From contig JBGAIH010000013.1 of NCBI GenBank assembly GCA_044225675.1, forward strand, positions 62,001 through 126,000: 64,000 bases of DNA. The letters run 5' to 3'. Under the pieces are notes generated by a model that worked only from the letters and a program-made list of their open reading frames with translations, was not told the DNA's origin and made no database searches. Source of the DNA: JACMQX01 sp044225675. GTDB taxonomy: Bacteria; Pseudomonadota; Gammaproteobacteria; Burkholderiales; Burkholderiaceae_C. The number at the start of each line of letters is the position of its first letter. The first letter of the stretch is position 1. This document shows positions 51,789-61,366 of the stretch, in pieces. The translations under genes were made by a program, and so were the position numbers.

Positions 51789-53065
51789 TTGGCAGCCGTC
51801 ACGGGAGGCAGGTTGAAGAATTCGCCCAGGCGGGCGGTGGCGGCCAGGACGCGGTAGCGCGCCTGCTCCTGCTCGGCCGCATCGGTCTGCGCGCTGGTCC
51901 GCGCCTGGAAGATCTCGTTCTCGACATTGAGCAGATCGAGGATCGAGCGGCGCGCGATCTTGAACTGCTCCCAGTAGTTGTCGCGCACGCTCGACAGCTG
52001 GTTCACCAGGCGATCCCAGGCCGCTGCGCGGTCGGTGCGGGTCTGCACGGCCGTCCACTGCCGGGTGACTTCGGTGGTCAGGTCGCGCCGCGTCGTCTCC
52101 AGCGTGTCAAGCGCCGCCTGCTGCTGTTCGCGCGCGGCATTGGCGGCCGCCTGCCCGGCGCCGCCGTCAAAGCCCGTCCAGTTGCTCACGAGGCGAACGT
52201 CGAAGACGTGAAAGTACTTGCGGTTGGCGGTGCCGGCCGGATCGGCGCCCAGCGTGCCCTGGAGGTCCAGGCGCGGATGGCGCCACTTGTCGGCCACGGC
52301 CGCCGCCTTCTCGGCCACGTCCACGTCGGCCCGCGCCGCCAGCACGGCGGGGTGGGTGTCGATCAGCGCCAGCGCGGCGCCTTCGCTGGCCGGCATGAAG
52401 GCCGCAGCGCTGCGCGGTGCGGTCAGTGATGCGATGCGCCGCTGGGTCAGCGCCCCCAGTTGGGCGCTGGCTTCGGTCAATGCCGCCTGGCGCGTCGCCA
52501 GTGTCACCCGGGCCTGCTCGAGCCGCGCGTTCGCCTGGTCCAGATCGGAGCGGCGGCCGCGGTCGACGTTGACGATCTCGGCCACCCGCGAGACGAGGTC
52601 GGTGTGCGCCGCCACATTGCGCTCGGCCTCGAGCACGAGCCGCTGCTGCTTGACGCTTTCGAGGTAGGCATCGGCGATCTGGCCGGCCAGCTGCTCGACC
52701 GCGACCTGGATGCGCAAGCCGGCCGCCGACTGGCGGGCCTTCTGGCGATCGGTCTCGGCATGGGTCTTGCCGCCGTCATAGAGAAGCTGCGTGGCGCGCA
52801 GACCGACGTCGCCGGCAGAGGAGCTGGCGCCGCCGCTCGTCACGCCCGGATCGGCCACGACGCCGAAGCGGGGGGACCACGCCGCCGCTGCGGCTTCCAC
52901 CTCAAACCCTGCGGCACGCGCTGCGGCACGGGCCGCCTGCACTTTGGGGTGCGTGGGCACGGTGGAGGGAATCAGGGAGTCGAGCGATTGGGCGCTGGCG
53001 CTCCAGGCCAGAAGCAGGCAGGCGCCGGCAACCCAGCTGCGGCGACACAGACGAATGACGATCAA
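51785..53065 (-). CDS. T1SS outer-membrane channel (TolC family)
   Basis: 426 residues with a signal peptide (~1-26, ending SASAQS). Two long helical repeats (HPKVQAARAAARAAGFEVEAAAAAWSP... and HPAVLAARADVDVAEKAAAVADKWRHP...) are the structural repeats of TolC-type efflux channels. Start is TTG at 53065 with GGAGGG 9 nt upstream. First gene of the T1SS operon; divergent from mnmG across a 206-bp regulatory gap. Confidence 0.92.
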   Translation of the reverse strand: MIVIRLCRRSWVAGACLLLAWSASAQSLDSLIPSTVPTHPKVQAARAAARAAGFEVEAAAAAWSPRFGVVADPGVTSGGASSSAGDVGLRATQLLYDGGKTHAETDRQKARQSAAGLRIQVAVEQLAGQIADAYLESVKQQRLVLEAERNVAAHTDLVSRVAEIVNVDRGRRSDLDQANARLEQARVTLATRQAALTEASAQLGALTQRRIASLTAPRSAAAFMPASEGAALALIDTHPAVLAARADVDVAEKAAAVADKWRHPRLDLQGTLGADPAGTANRKYFHVFDVRLVSNWTGFDGGAGQAAANAAREQQQAALDTLETTRRDLTTEVTRQWTAVQTRTDRAAAWDRLVNQLSSVRDNYWEQFKIARRSILDLLNVENEIFQARTSAQTDAAEQEQARYRVLAATARLGEFFNLPPVTAAK

Positions 53066-53154
53066 GGCTCAATCCCTCCAAGGATATCGTGTACTTCTGT
53101 ATCCGATTGTGCCTGCATGCAGGCGTCTTGCCAGCATGGTTTGCATGGCACCGC

Positions 53155-53183
53155 TGCACATTTTTTCAGCAGCACGATAAAAT
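53155..53183 (+). promoter_or_regulatory. Sigma-70-like promoter of mnmG
   Basis: -35 TGCACA (53155-53160), 17-bp spacer with a T-run, -10 TAAAAT (53178-53183). The leader to the mnmG ATG is about 80 nt with GGAGG 12 nt before it. Confidence 0.55.
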
Positions 53184-53271
53184 CGGCGGCTCTTCGCGGC
53201 GCTCCTCGCCGCAATGCTTCGCCGCTGACCTTCGGGTGCCCCACGCGGCTCGTACGGAGGCTGTGACGCCC

Positions 53272-55225
<1,954 letters not shown>

Positions 55226-55254
<29 letters not shown>

Positions 55255-55897
55255 GGCCGAGCTGCGCGCCGGCCTGCTGGCGCTCGACCTGCCACTGAGC
55301 GACATTCAGGTCGCCCAGTGCCTGGACTACCTGGCGCTGATCCAGAAATGGAACAAGGTCTACAACCTCACGGCCGTGCGGGACCCGGCCGAGATGCTGA
55401 CCCACCACCTTCTGGACAGCCTGGCCGTGATGGCGCCCTTGGCACGCCAGACCGGGGGCCGCCCGCTTCGCCTGCTGGACGTCGGCTCCGGCGCCGGCCT
55501 GCCCGGCGTCGTGATCGCCATCTGCCGACCCGATGTCAGCGTGACCTGCGTGGACACGGTGCAGAAGAAGGCGGCTTTTGTGCAGCAGGCGGCTGCGACG
55601 CTCAAGCTGCCGAATCTTCGCGGCCTGCACGCGCGCGTCGAGTCGATCAGCGAACCCCATGACCTTGTCTGCTCCCGGGCCTTCGCCTCACTGGCCGACT
55701 TTGTCGTCTGGTCGCACGGCGCGCTGGCGGGGCAGGGCGTCTGGCTCGCCATGAAGGGCAAGCATCCCGGCGATGAGATCGCGGCCCTGCCGGCGGACGT
55801 CGAGGTGTTTCACGTGGAACAACTGAGCGTCCCCGGAATGGACGCGCAGCGCTGCATCGTATGGATGCGGCCTCTGGCGGGCGGGCCGGTAACGTAA
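55226..55897 (+). CDS. rsmG: 16S rRNA (guanine527-N7)-methyltransferase RsmG
   Basis: 223 residues. SAM motif LLDVGSGAGLPGVVIAI, upstream KWNKVYNLTAVRDPAEMLTHHLLDSL and downstream VTCVDTVQKKAAFVQQAA are characteristic. Methylates N7 of G527 of 16S rRNA. It overlaps the mnmG 3' end; ATG 55226 is preferred (a TTG at 55214 and ATG at 55241 are alternatives). A second parS site lies near its 3' end. Confidence 0.95.
55806..55821. other. parS centromere site inside rsmG
   Basis: TGTTTCACGTGGAACA matches the degenerate consensus TGTTNCACGTGNAACA at every fixed position. It lies 1.1 kb from the site in mnmG and 0.75 kb before parA. Confidence 0.88.
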
Positions 55898-55926
55898 ACT
55901 CCCCCCTTCAACCCCGGGGAATCTCC

Positions 55927-56541
55927 ATGTTCGGCATCTCAGACTACGGCGCCTTTGTCGCCGCCATCATCATTTTTCTGGCGATTCCCGGGCCTGGCAA
56001 TCTGGCGCTGATCACCTCGACCAGCAAGGGCGGGCGCATCGGCGGCCTGGCCGCCACCCTGGGCGTTATCGCTGGAGACCAGGTTCTGATGTGGATGGCC
56101 GTGGCCGGCGTGGCTGCGTTGCTGGCCGCCTATCCCGCCGCCTTTCATGCCGTGCAGTGGGCCGGCGCCGCGTACCTGGCCTGGCTGGGCTTCAGAATGC
56201 TCACGGCCAAGCCCGGCGACAAGCCCGTCCTGAACATCCAGCCGCGTCACTACTTCCGCCAGGCGGCACTGATCACCCTGCTCAATCCGAAGGCCATCGT
56301 GTTCTACATGGCCTTCTTCCCGCTGTTCGTCGATCCTGTCCACCACCAGGGTCTGCTGACCTTCGGCGTGATGGCGGCCACGATCGCGGTGCTCACCTTC
56401 CTCTACGGCCTGGTGGTCGTCCTGCTTACCTACCACCTGGCGGAGCGTCTGCGCGCCAACCCGGTGGTCACGCGGGTGCTGGAAAAGCTGGCCGGCGTGT
56501 TCCTCATCGGCTTCGGCGTCAAGCTGGCCCTGACCAAGTAA
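55927..56541 (+). CDS. LysE-family exporter
   Basis: 204 residues, about six membrane helices. N-terminal AIPGPGNLALITSTSKGGRIGGLAATLGVIAGD and LNPKAIVFYMAFFPLFVDP are the two hallmark stretches of the LysE/RhtB amino-acid exporters. Substrate unknown. Located between rsmG and parA, a placement I associate with Comamonadaceae from memory. The start ATG at 55927 follows GGGGA. Confidence 0.93.
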   Translation: MFGISDYGAFVAAIIIFLAIPGPGNLALITSTSKGGRIGGLAATLGVIAGDQVLMWMAVAGVAALLAAYPAAFHAVQWAGAAYLAWLGFRMLTAKPGDKPVLNIQPRHYFRQAALITLLNPKAIVFYMAFFPLFVDPVHHQGLLTFGVMAATIAVLTFLYGLVVVLLTYHLAERLRANPVVTRVLEKLAGVFLIGFGVKLALTK

Positions 56542-56560
56542 GAGCGGGGCAGCACCACCC

Positions 56561-57331
56561 ATGGCCAAGATTTTCTGCATCGCCAACCAGAAGGGCGGCG
56601 TCGGCAAGACGACCACCACCGTCAATCTCGCCGCCGGTCTGGCCAAGGTCGGCCAGCGGGTTCTCATGATCGACCTCGACCCGCAAGGCAACGCGACCAT
56701 GGGATGCAACGTCGACAAGCGCAAGCTGACGCTCAGCGTGTATGACGTGCTGCTGGAGTCCGCCTCGGTGGCCGAAGCACGCGTGCGCAGCGAGAAGTGC
56801 GGCATCGACGTCCTGGGCGCCAATCGCGAACTCGCGGGCGCCGAGGTGGAGCTGGTCGGCATGGAGCGCCGCGACAAACGGCTCAAGGAAGCGCTCGCCG
56901 CAGTGGACGGCGAATACGACTTCATCCTGATCGACTGCCCGCCCTCGCTGTCCATGCTGACGCTCAACGGCCTGTGCTGCGCCCACGGTGTGATCGTGCC
57001 GATGCAGTGCGAGTACTTCGCCCTCGAAGGGCTCACCGACCTGGTCAACACCATCAAGCAGGTCCATGCCAACCTCAACAAGGACCTGCAGATCATCGGA
57101 CTGCTGCGGGTGATGTTCGACCCCCGCATCACCCTGCAGCAGCAGGTCAGCGACCAGCTCAAGGCCCACTTCGGCGACAAGGTGTTCAACACCGTGATTC
57201 CGCGCAACGTTCGCCTGGCCGAAGCGCCCAGCTACGGCCTGCCCGGCGTAGTGTTCGATCCCTCGGCCAAGGGCAGCCAGGCCTTTGTCGAATTCGCGCA
57301 GGAGATGGTCGAGCGCATCCGCGGCATGTGA
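56561..57331 (+). CDS. parA: Chromosome partition ATPase ParA (Soj)
   Basis: 256 residues. Deviant Walker A KGGVGKTTTTVNLAAGLA at the N-terminus, Walker B region FILIDCPPSLSMLT. Forms ATP-dependent dimers on the nucleoid and moves ParB-parS complexes. It lacks an N-terminal regulatory domain, as expected for chromosomal Soj. The small hydrolase gene intervenes before parB. Confidence 0.96.
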   Translation: MAKIFCIANQKGGVGKTTTTVNLAAGLAKVGQRVLMIDLDPQGNATMGCNVDKRKLTLSVYDVLLESASVAEARVRSEKCGIDVLGANRELAGAEVELVGMERRDKRLKEALAAVDGEYDFILIDCPPSLSMLTLNGLCCAHGVIVPMQCEYFALEGLTDLVNTIKQVHANLNKDLQIIGLLRVMFDPRITLQQQVSDQLKAHFGDKVFNTVIPRNVRLAEAPSYGLPGVVFDPSAKGSQAFVEFAQEMVERIRGM

Positions 57332-57342
57332 GGGCGGCCACC

Positions 57343-57894
57343 GTGCAAGACCCGACCGCCGCCCCACGCGTCCTGATCCTGCCCGGTTGGCAGAACTCCG
57401 GGCCCCAGCACTGGCAAAGCCTTTGGGAGACGGCGTTCGGCTACCAGCGCGTCGAGCAGCACGACTGGATGCGTCCCCTGCGCGGCGACTGGGTCGCACG
57501 CCTCGAAGACGTGATCCTGTCCGATTCGACGCCCGCGATTCTGGTGGCGCACAGCCTGGGCTGCATCCTGGTTGCGGCCTGGGCCAGCCATTCGCGCAAC
57601 ACCGGGCGTGTGCGCGGCGCCTTGCTCGTGGCGCCGGGCGACGTCGAGCGCGAGGAAATCCGGCCGCAGCTGCCCGGCTGGGCGCCCGTCGTGATGCGCC
57701 CGTTGCCGTTTCGCAGCGTCCTGGCCGGCAGCCACAACGACCCGTACTGCAGCCTGGAAAGAGCCCGTGCCATGGCGAGCGCCTGGGATGCGCGCTTTGT
57801 GGACTGCGGGCCGGCGGGCCACATCAATGCCGATTCCGGACTCGGTTCCTGGCCTGCCGGCCAGGCCCTGCTGGCCGGACTCATGAACGACTGA
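57343..57894 (+). CDS. RBBP9/YdeN-type serine hydrolase
   Basis: 183 residues, GTG start at 57343 after AGGGCGG. RVLILPGWQNSGPQHWQSLWE, nucleophile VAHSLGCILVAAWA and His in CGPAGHINADSGLG define the RBBP9/YdeN group of small alpha/beta hydrolases. Substrate unknown. It lies 11 bp after parA and 17 bp before parB, so it is co-transcribed with the partition genes; any link with chromosome segregation is unproven. Confidence 0.85.
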   Translation: MQDPTAAPRVLILPGWQNSGPQHWQSLWETAFGYQRVEQHDWMRPLRGDWVARLEDVILSDSTPAILVAHSLGCILVAAWASHSRNTGRVRGALLVAPGDVEREEIRPQLPGWAPVVMRPLPFRSVLAGSHNDPYCSLERARAMASAWDARFVDCGPAGHINADSGLGSWPAGQALLAGLMND

Positions 57895-57911
57895 ACAAGA
57901 AGAGGGACACC

Positions 57912-58883
57912 ATGGTCACCAAGAAACCCAAGGGCCTCGGCCGCGGACTCGAAGCCCTGCTCGGGCCCAAGGTCGACGAACCCGCCACCGGCGACGCGTC
58001 GCCCAGCAGCCCGGGCCTGCCGGCCTCGCTGCTGCTCGCCGACATGGTGCCCGGCCAGTACCAGCCGCGCACCCGCATGGACGAAGGGGCGCTCTACGAA
58101 CTGGCCGAAAGCATCAAGGCCCAGGGCATCATGCAGCCGATCCTGGTGCGCCGCCTCAGCGACGAGCAGGCGCGCGACCACCGCAGCAAGGAGCCCGGCG
58201 CGCCCACGGGCGGCGCCGGCCGACCGCTGTACGAAATCATCGCCGGCGAGCGCCGCTTCCGGGCAGCCCGCCTGGCAGGCCTCGACAGCGTTCCGGTGCT
58301 GGTGCGGGACGTGCCCGACGAGTCCGCAGCCGCGATGGCGCTGATCGAAAACATCCAGCGCGAAGACCTCAACCCCCTGGAAGAAGCGCAGGGCCTGCAA
58401 CGCCTGATCAAAGAGTTTGGGCTTACTCACGAGCTGGCGGCCCAGGCTGTGGGTCGCTCTCGCAGCGCCGCGTCCAATCTGCTTCGTCTGCTCAATCTGG
58501 CCGACCCCGTCCAGACCATGCTGATGGCGGGCGACCTCGACATGGGCCATGCCCGCGCGCTGCTGGCCCTCGACAGGGCCGCGCAGATCACGGCCGCCAA
58601 CCAGATCACCGCGCGCAAGATGTCGGTGCGCGAAGCCGAAAGCCTGGTCAAGAAACTGAGCGCCGAGTTCAACCTGGTCTCCGCCAAGCCCAAGAAGGAA
58701 AAGTCGCGCGACCTGCGCCGCGTCGAGGAAGAGCTTTCGGACCTGCTGACCGCCGAAGTCGAAGTGCGCATCAAGAAACGGGTGAAGCAGGGTGGCCGCG
58801 TCGTGGAAATGGGCGAGCTCGCGATCCAGTTCGGCTCGCTCGACGAACTCAATGGCCTGATCGACCGCCTTCGCGGATCGTGA
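57912..58883 (+). CDS. parB: Chromosome partition protein ParB (Spo0J)
   Basis: 323 residues. N-terminal LGRGLEALLG box, then the ParB/Srx CTP-binding domain with GERRFRAARLAG, the HTH HELAAQAVGRSRSAASNLLRLLNL that reads parS, and a C-terminal dimerisation part. An insert (~85-100, ARDHRSKEPGAPTGGAGRP) interrupts the N-terminal domain. Two parS sites are upstream in mnmG and rsmG. Confidence 0.96.
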   Translation: MVTKKPKGLGRGLEALLGPKVDEPATGDASPSSPGLPASLLLADMVPGQYQPRTRMDEGALYELAESIKAQGIMQPILVRRLSDEQARDHRSKEPGAPTGGAGRPLYEIIAGERRFRAARLAGLDSVPVLVRDVPDESAAAMALIENIQREDLNPLEEAQGLQRLIKEFGLTHELAAQAVGRSRSAASNLLRLLNLADPVQTMLMAGDLDMGHARALLALDRAAQITAANQITARKMSVREAESLVKKLSAEFNLVSAKPKKEKSRDLRRVEEELSDLLTAEVEVRIKKRVKQGGRVVEMGELAIQFGSLDELNGLIDRLRGS

Positions 58884-58891
58884 ACTGCGTC

Positions 58892-58931
58892 ACACTCTGC
58901 GGAGTGTTACCGTTTCCCCCTTAAACAAGGG
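58892..58931. terminator. Hairpins after parB
   Basis: ACACTC-TGCG-GAGTGT (58892-58907) and CCCTT-AAAC-AAGGG (58918-58931), 8 and 34 bp after the parB stop. No long T-tract, so termination is uncertain. Confidence 0.35.
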
Positions 58932-58985
58932 AGTGACGCCCCCAGCCGAGCAGCCTATTGTTACCGGCTGTAAGGAATTCTGAAC

Positions 58986-59858
58986 ATGCGTCACTCCGCC
59001 CTCCCGCTTCTTGCTCTCCTGTCCCTCGCGGGAGCAGGGCATGGGCAGACCATCGAGCGCGTCCGGTTGACCGACAACGATCTGACCTGCACCCAGATCT
59101 ATGCCGAAGTCCAGCAGATGGACACGATGATCAAGCTGTCGGCCAGCATGCCCGCCCCAGTCCAGACGCCACCCGGCTATCCGCCGCCCCAGGCGGCCGC
59201 GCACGGCGCTCAGGCCGCACCTCTGTCCGCCGCCCAGCAGGCCGTCCTCAATCATCCGAACAACGCGGGTCTGAACGCAGAGCAGCGCGCGGCCTTGCTT
59301 GCACAGACCGCCATGGCCGAGCAGCGTGGCAACAGCGCCGTCGCCAGCCTGTACGCCAACAACGCGGCGCAGAACTACGCCTTCCAGGGCGCCGTGCTGT
59401 CGGACCCGCGCGTGGCCGCCTCGGTGGCCCGCGCCCGCGCCGCCGGCATGTCCGACGCGCAGATCGCCGCCACCCTCGGCGTCGGCATGCAGCGCGCGGG
59501 CCTGCCGCAGATGCCGGCCGGCCTGCCAGCCGCACCGAGCGCCGGTCAGGCCTATGCCCAGGCCGGCGGCCTGGCCGGCATGCTCAACTCCGGCATGGCG
59601 GCGCAGGGCGGCGGTGGCGCAGCCGGCGTTGCGGGACTGTTCGGCGCCATTGCCGGCATGGCCAACGCCGCTCAAGCCTCACCTGCACCGGCCGCACAAG
59701 CTGCTGCAGTGCCTGCGCCAGCACCCGTCATGCCCGTGGCCGCCGCGCCCACCGCACCGACCGCCAGCCACATCGGCCAGCAGGCCCAGGCCCGCAAGGA
59801 CCACCTGACCGGCATGTTCCTCTCCAAGGGCTGCAAGCTGTCCGACGTGCAGAAATGA
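58986..59858 (+). CDS. Secreted protein with conserved ends (copy 1)
   Basis: 290 residues with a signal peptide (~1-20, AGAGHGQ). The first mature stretch QTIERVRLTDNDLTCTQIYAE and the last QARKDHLTGMFLSKGCKLSDVQ are shared almost word for word with the next gene. Between them is a low-complexity Ala/Pro/Gln/Gly region with a DUF-like helical part (NPNNAGLNAEQRAALL... type). The Cys of DLTC and KGC may pair as a disulphide. Periplasmic or exported; function unknown. The ATG follows TAAGGA. Confidence 0.8.
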   Translation: MRHSALPLLALLSLAGAGHGQTIERVRLTDNDLTCTQIYAEVQQMDTMIKLSASMPAPVQTPPGYPPPQAAAHGAQAAPLSAAQQAVLNHPNNAGLNAEQRAALLAQTAMAEQRGNSAVASLYANNAAQNYAFQGAVLSDPRVAASVARARAAGMSDAQIAATLGVGMQRAGLPQMPAGLPAAPSAGQAYAQAGGLAGMLNSGMAAQGGGGAAGVAGLFGAIAGMANAAQASPAPAAQAAAVPAPAPVMPVAAAPTAPTASHIGQQAQARKDHLTGMFLSKGCKLSDVQK

Positions 59859-59929
59859 GCGGCCCGGATCCGCACCGCATCGACCCATTCCCTCCATCCG
59901 CCTTCACTGACACCGTACCAGGACTCTCC

Positions 59930-60478
59930 ATGAAAACCTCCCTGCTTTGCGCCGCCGCCCTGACTCTCCTCGCCGCAGGCGTCCAGGCCCAGACCATCGA
60001 GCGGATCAAGATGACCGACAACGACCTGACCTGCAAACAGATCTATGGCGAAATCGGACTGATGGACGGCGTGATCGCCCGTGCCAATCAGCCCGTCGCC
60101 GTGCCCGCCCAGGCGGCCGCTGCCGCGCCGGCCGACAATGGCCAGGGCGCCGCCATCGGCGCGGGCGTCGCAGGCGCCGTCGCGCAGACGGCCATTGCCA
60201 ATGCCGCCGTGCGCAGCGGCGGCTTCGGTGGTTTTGGCGGATTCGGCGGCGGCCTCGGCGGCATGTTCGGTGGCATCGCCCAGCAGGCCATGGCATCGCA
60301 GGCGCAGCAGCAGGCCCAGCAACAGGCTGCCGCCCAGGCCGCAGCCCAGCAGGCACAGCAGCAAGCCCAGATGCAGGCCCAGCAGAACATGCTCATGGGC
60401 CAGCAGGCTCAGGGCCGCAAGGAACACCTCACCGGTCTGTTCCTGTCCAAGGGCTGCAAGATGAGCGACGTCCAGTAA
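59930..60478 (+). CDS. Secreted protein with conserved ends (copy 2)
   Basis: 182 residues, signal peptide (~1-21, GVQAQ). The N-terminal QTIERIKMTDNDLTCKQIYGE and C-terminal GRKEHLTGLFLSKGCKMSDVQ match copy 1, while the middle is different: an Ala/Gly region with repeated GGFGGFGG and a long Gln/Ala tract (QAQQQAQQQAAAQ). The pair is tandem, 71 bp apart, and clearly a duplication with a replaced centre. Located beside a NarL-type regulator; control by it is possible but not shown. Confidence 0.8.
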   Translation: MKTSLLCAAALTLLAAGVQAQTIERIKMTDNDLTCKQIYGEIGLMDGVIARANQPVAVPAQAAAAAPADNGQGAAIGAGVAGAVAQTAIANAAVRSGGFGGFGGFGGGLGGMFGGIAQQAMASQAQQQAQQQAAAQAAAQQAQQQAQMQAQQNMLMGQQAQGRKEHLTGLFLSKGCKMSDVQ

Positions 60479-60563
60479 GCACGCCGTCTCACGAGCCCTG
60501 ACCGCGCCCGCACCCCCGGTTCCGGGGAGTGTTACAACTTCGGCCGCCTTGTAAGCTGCACCC

Positions 60564-61250
60564 ATGCTCTCCAACAACGGCCTGTTCGATCGCGCGCTCA
60601 TCGTCGAGGATCTCGACGAGCCGCGCGAGTGGCTGGCCGAACTCCTGCCCCAGGCCCTGCCGAGCGTGCGCCGCGTCGACACCGTCGCGACGCTGGCCCA
60701 GGCGCGCGAGCGCATGCGCGAATACGCCTATGGCCTCGCCCTGGTCGACTGGGGCCTGCCCGATGGCACCAGCGAAAGCCTCATCTCCGAACTCGTGGCG
60801 GCGCGCGCCGGCGCGGTCGTGATCGTCGCGACCATCCACGACGACGACACCCACGTGTTTCCCGCCCTGCGGGCCGGCGCCTCGGGCTACATCCTCAAGT
60901 CGCAGCCGGGCGTCATCGTCATCTCGCAGCTGCGCCGCATCGAGATGGGCGAGCCCGCGCTCTCGCCTTCCATCGCGCTGCGCGTGCTGCGACACTTCCA
61001 CGCGGTGCCGCAGGCGGTGAACATGGCCCGCGCGCCGGTCGACGGCGAGCCGCCCAAGCAACTGACGGATCGCGAAATCGACGTGCTGCGCCTGATCGCC
61101 AAGGGCTACAAGGCGCCCGAAGTCGCGCCGCTCCTGGGCATTACCGCCCACACGGTGTCGAGCTACGTCCGCGACATCTACCGCAAGCTCGGCATCTCGT
61201 CGCGCGCCGAGGCGGCGATGGAGGCCGCCAAGCGCGGCCTCGTGGCCTGA
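60564..61250 (+). CDS. NarL/FixJ-type response regulator
   Basis: 228 residues. Receiver: acidic residues in LIVEDLDEP, phospho-Asp in ALVDWGLPDG, Lys in ILKSQPG. C-terminal LuxR-type helix-turn-helix QLTDREIDVLRLIAKGYKAPEVAPLLGITAHTVSSYVRDIYRKLGISSRAEA. It is convergent with the histidine kinase gene at 61367, which has the matching HisKA_3 domain, so the two are a likely cognate pair despite their opposite orientation. The 116 bp between them shows a TCATC-rich tract. Confidence 0.88.
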   Translation: MLSNNGLFDRALIVEDLDEPREWLAELLPQALPSVRRVDTVATLAQARERMREYAYGLALVDWGLPDGTSESLISELVAARAGAVVIVATIHDDDTHVFPALRAGASGYILKSQPGVIVISQLRRIEMGEPALSPSIALRVLRHFHAVPQAVNMARAPVDGEPPKQLTDREIDVLRLIAKGYKAPEVAPLLGITAHTVSSYVRDIYRKLGISSRAEAAMEAAKRGLVA

Positions 61251-61366
61251 CGCCCGTCGGGCCACCTCGTCCTCATCCTCATCGCCATTCTCATCGTCAT
61301 TCCCACGGCAGACCCGCGCATGCCACCGCGCGTCGCGCGGCGGTCACGCACCCCGGCCGCCGGGCT

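Noticed and set aside
53089..53271. 61-residue N-terminal extension of MnmG
   Set aside because: It overlaps the promoter at 53155-53183, and the family starts at MLYPQEFD.
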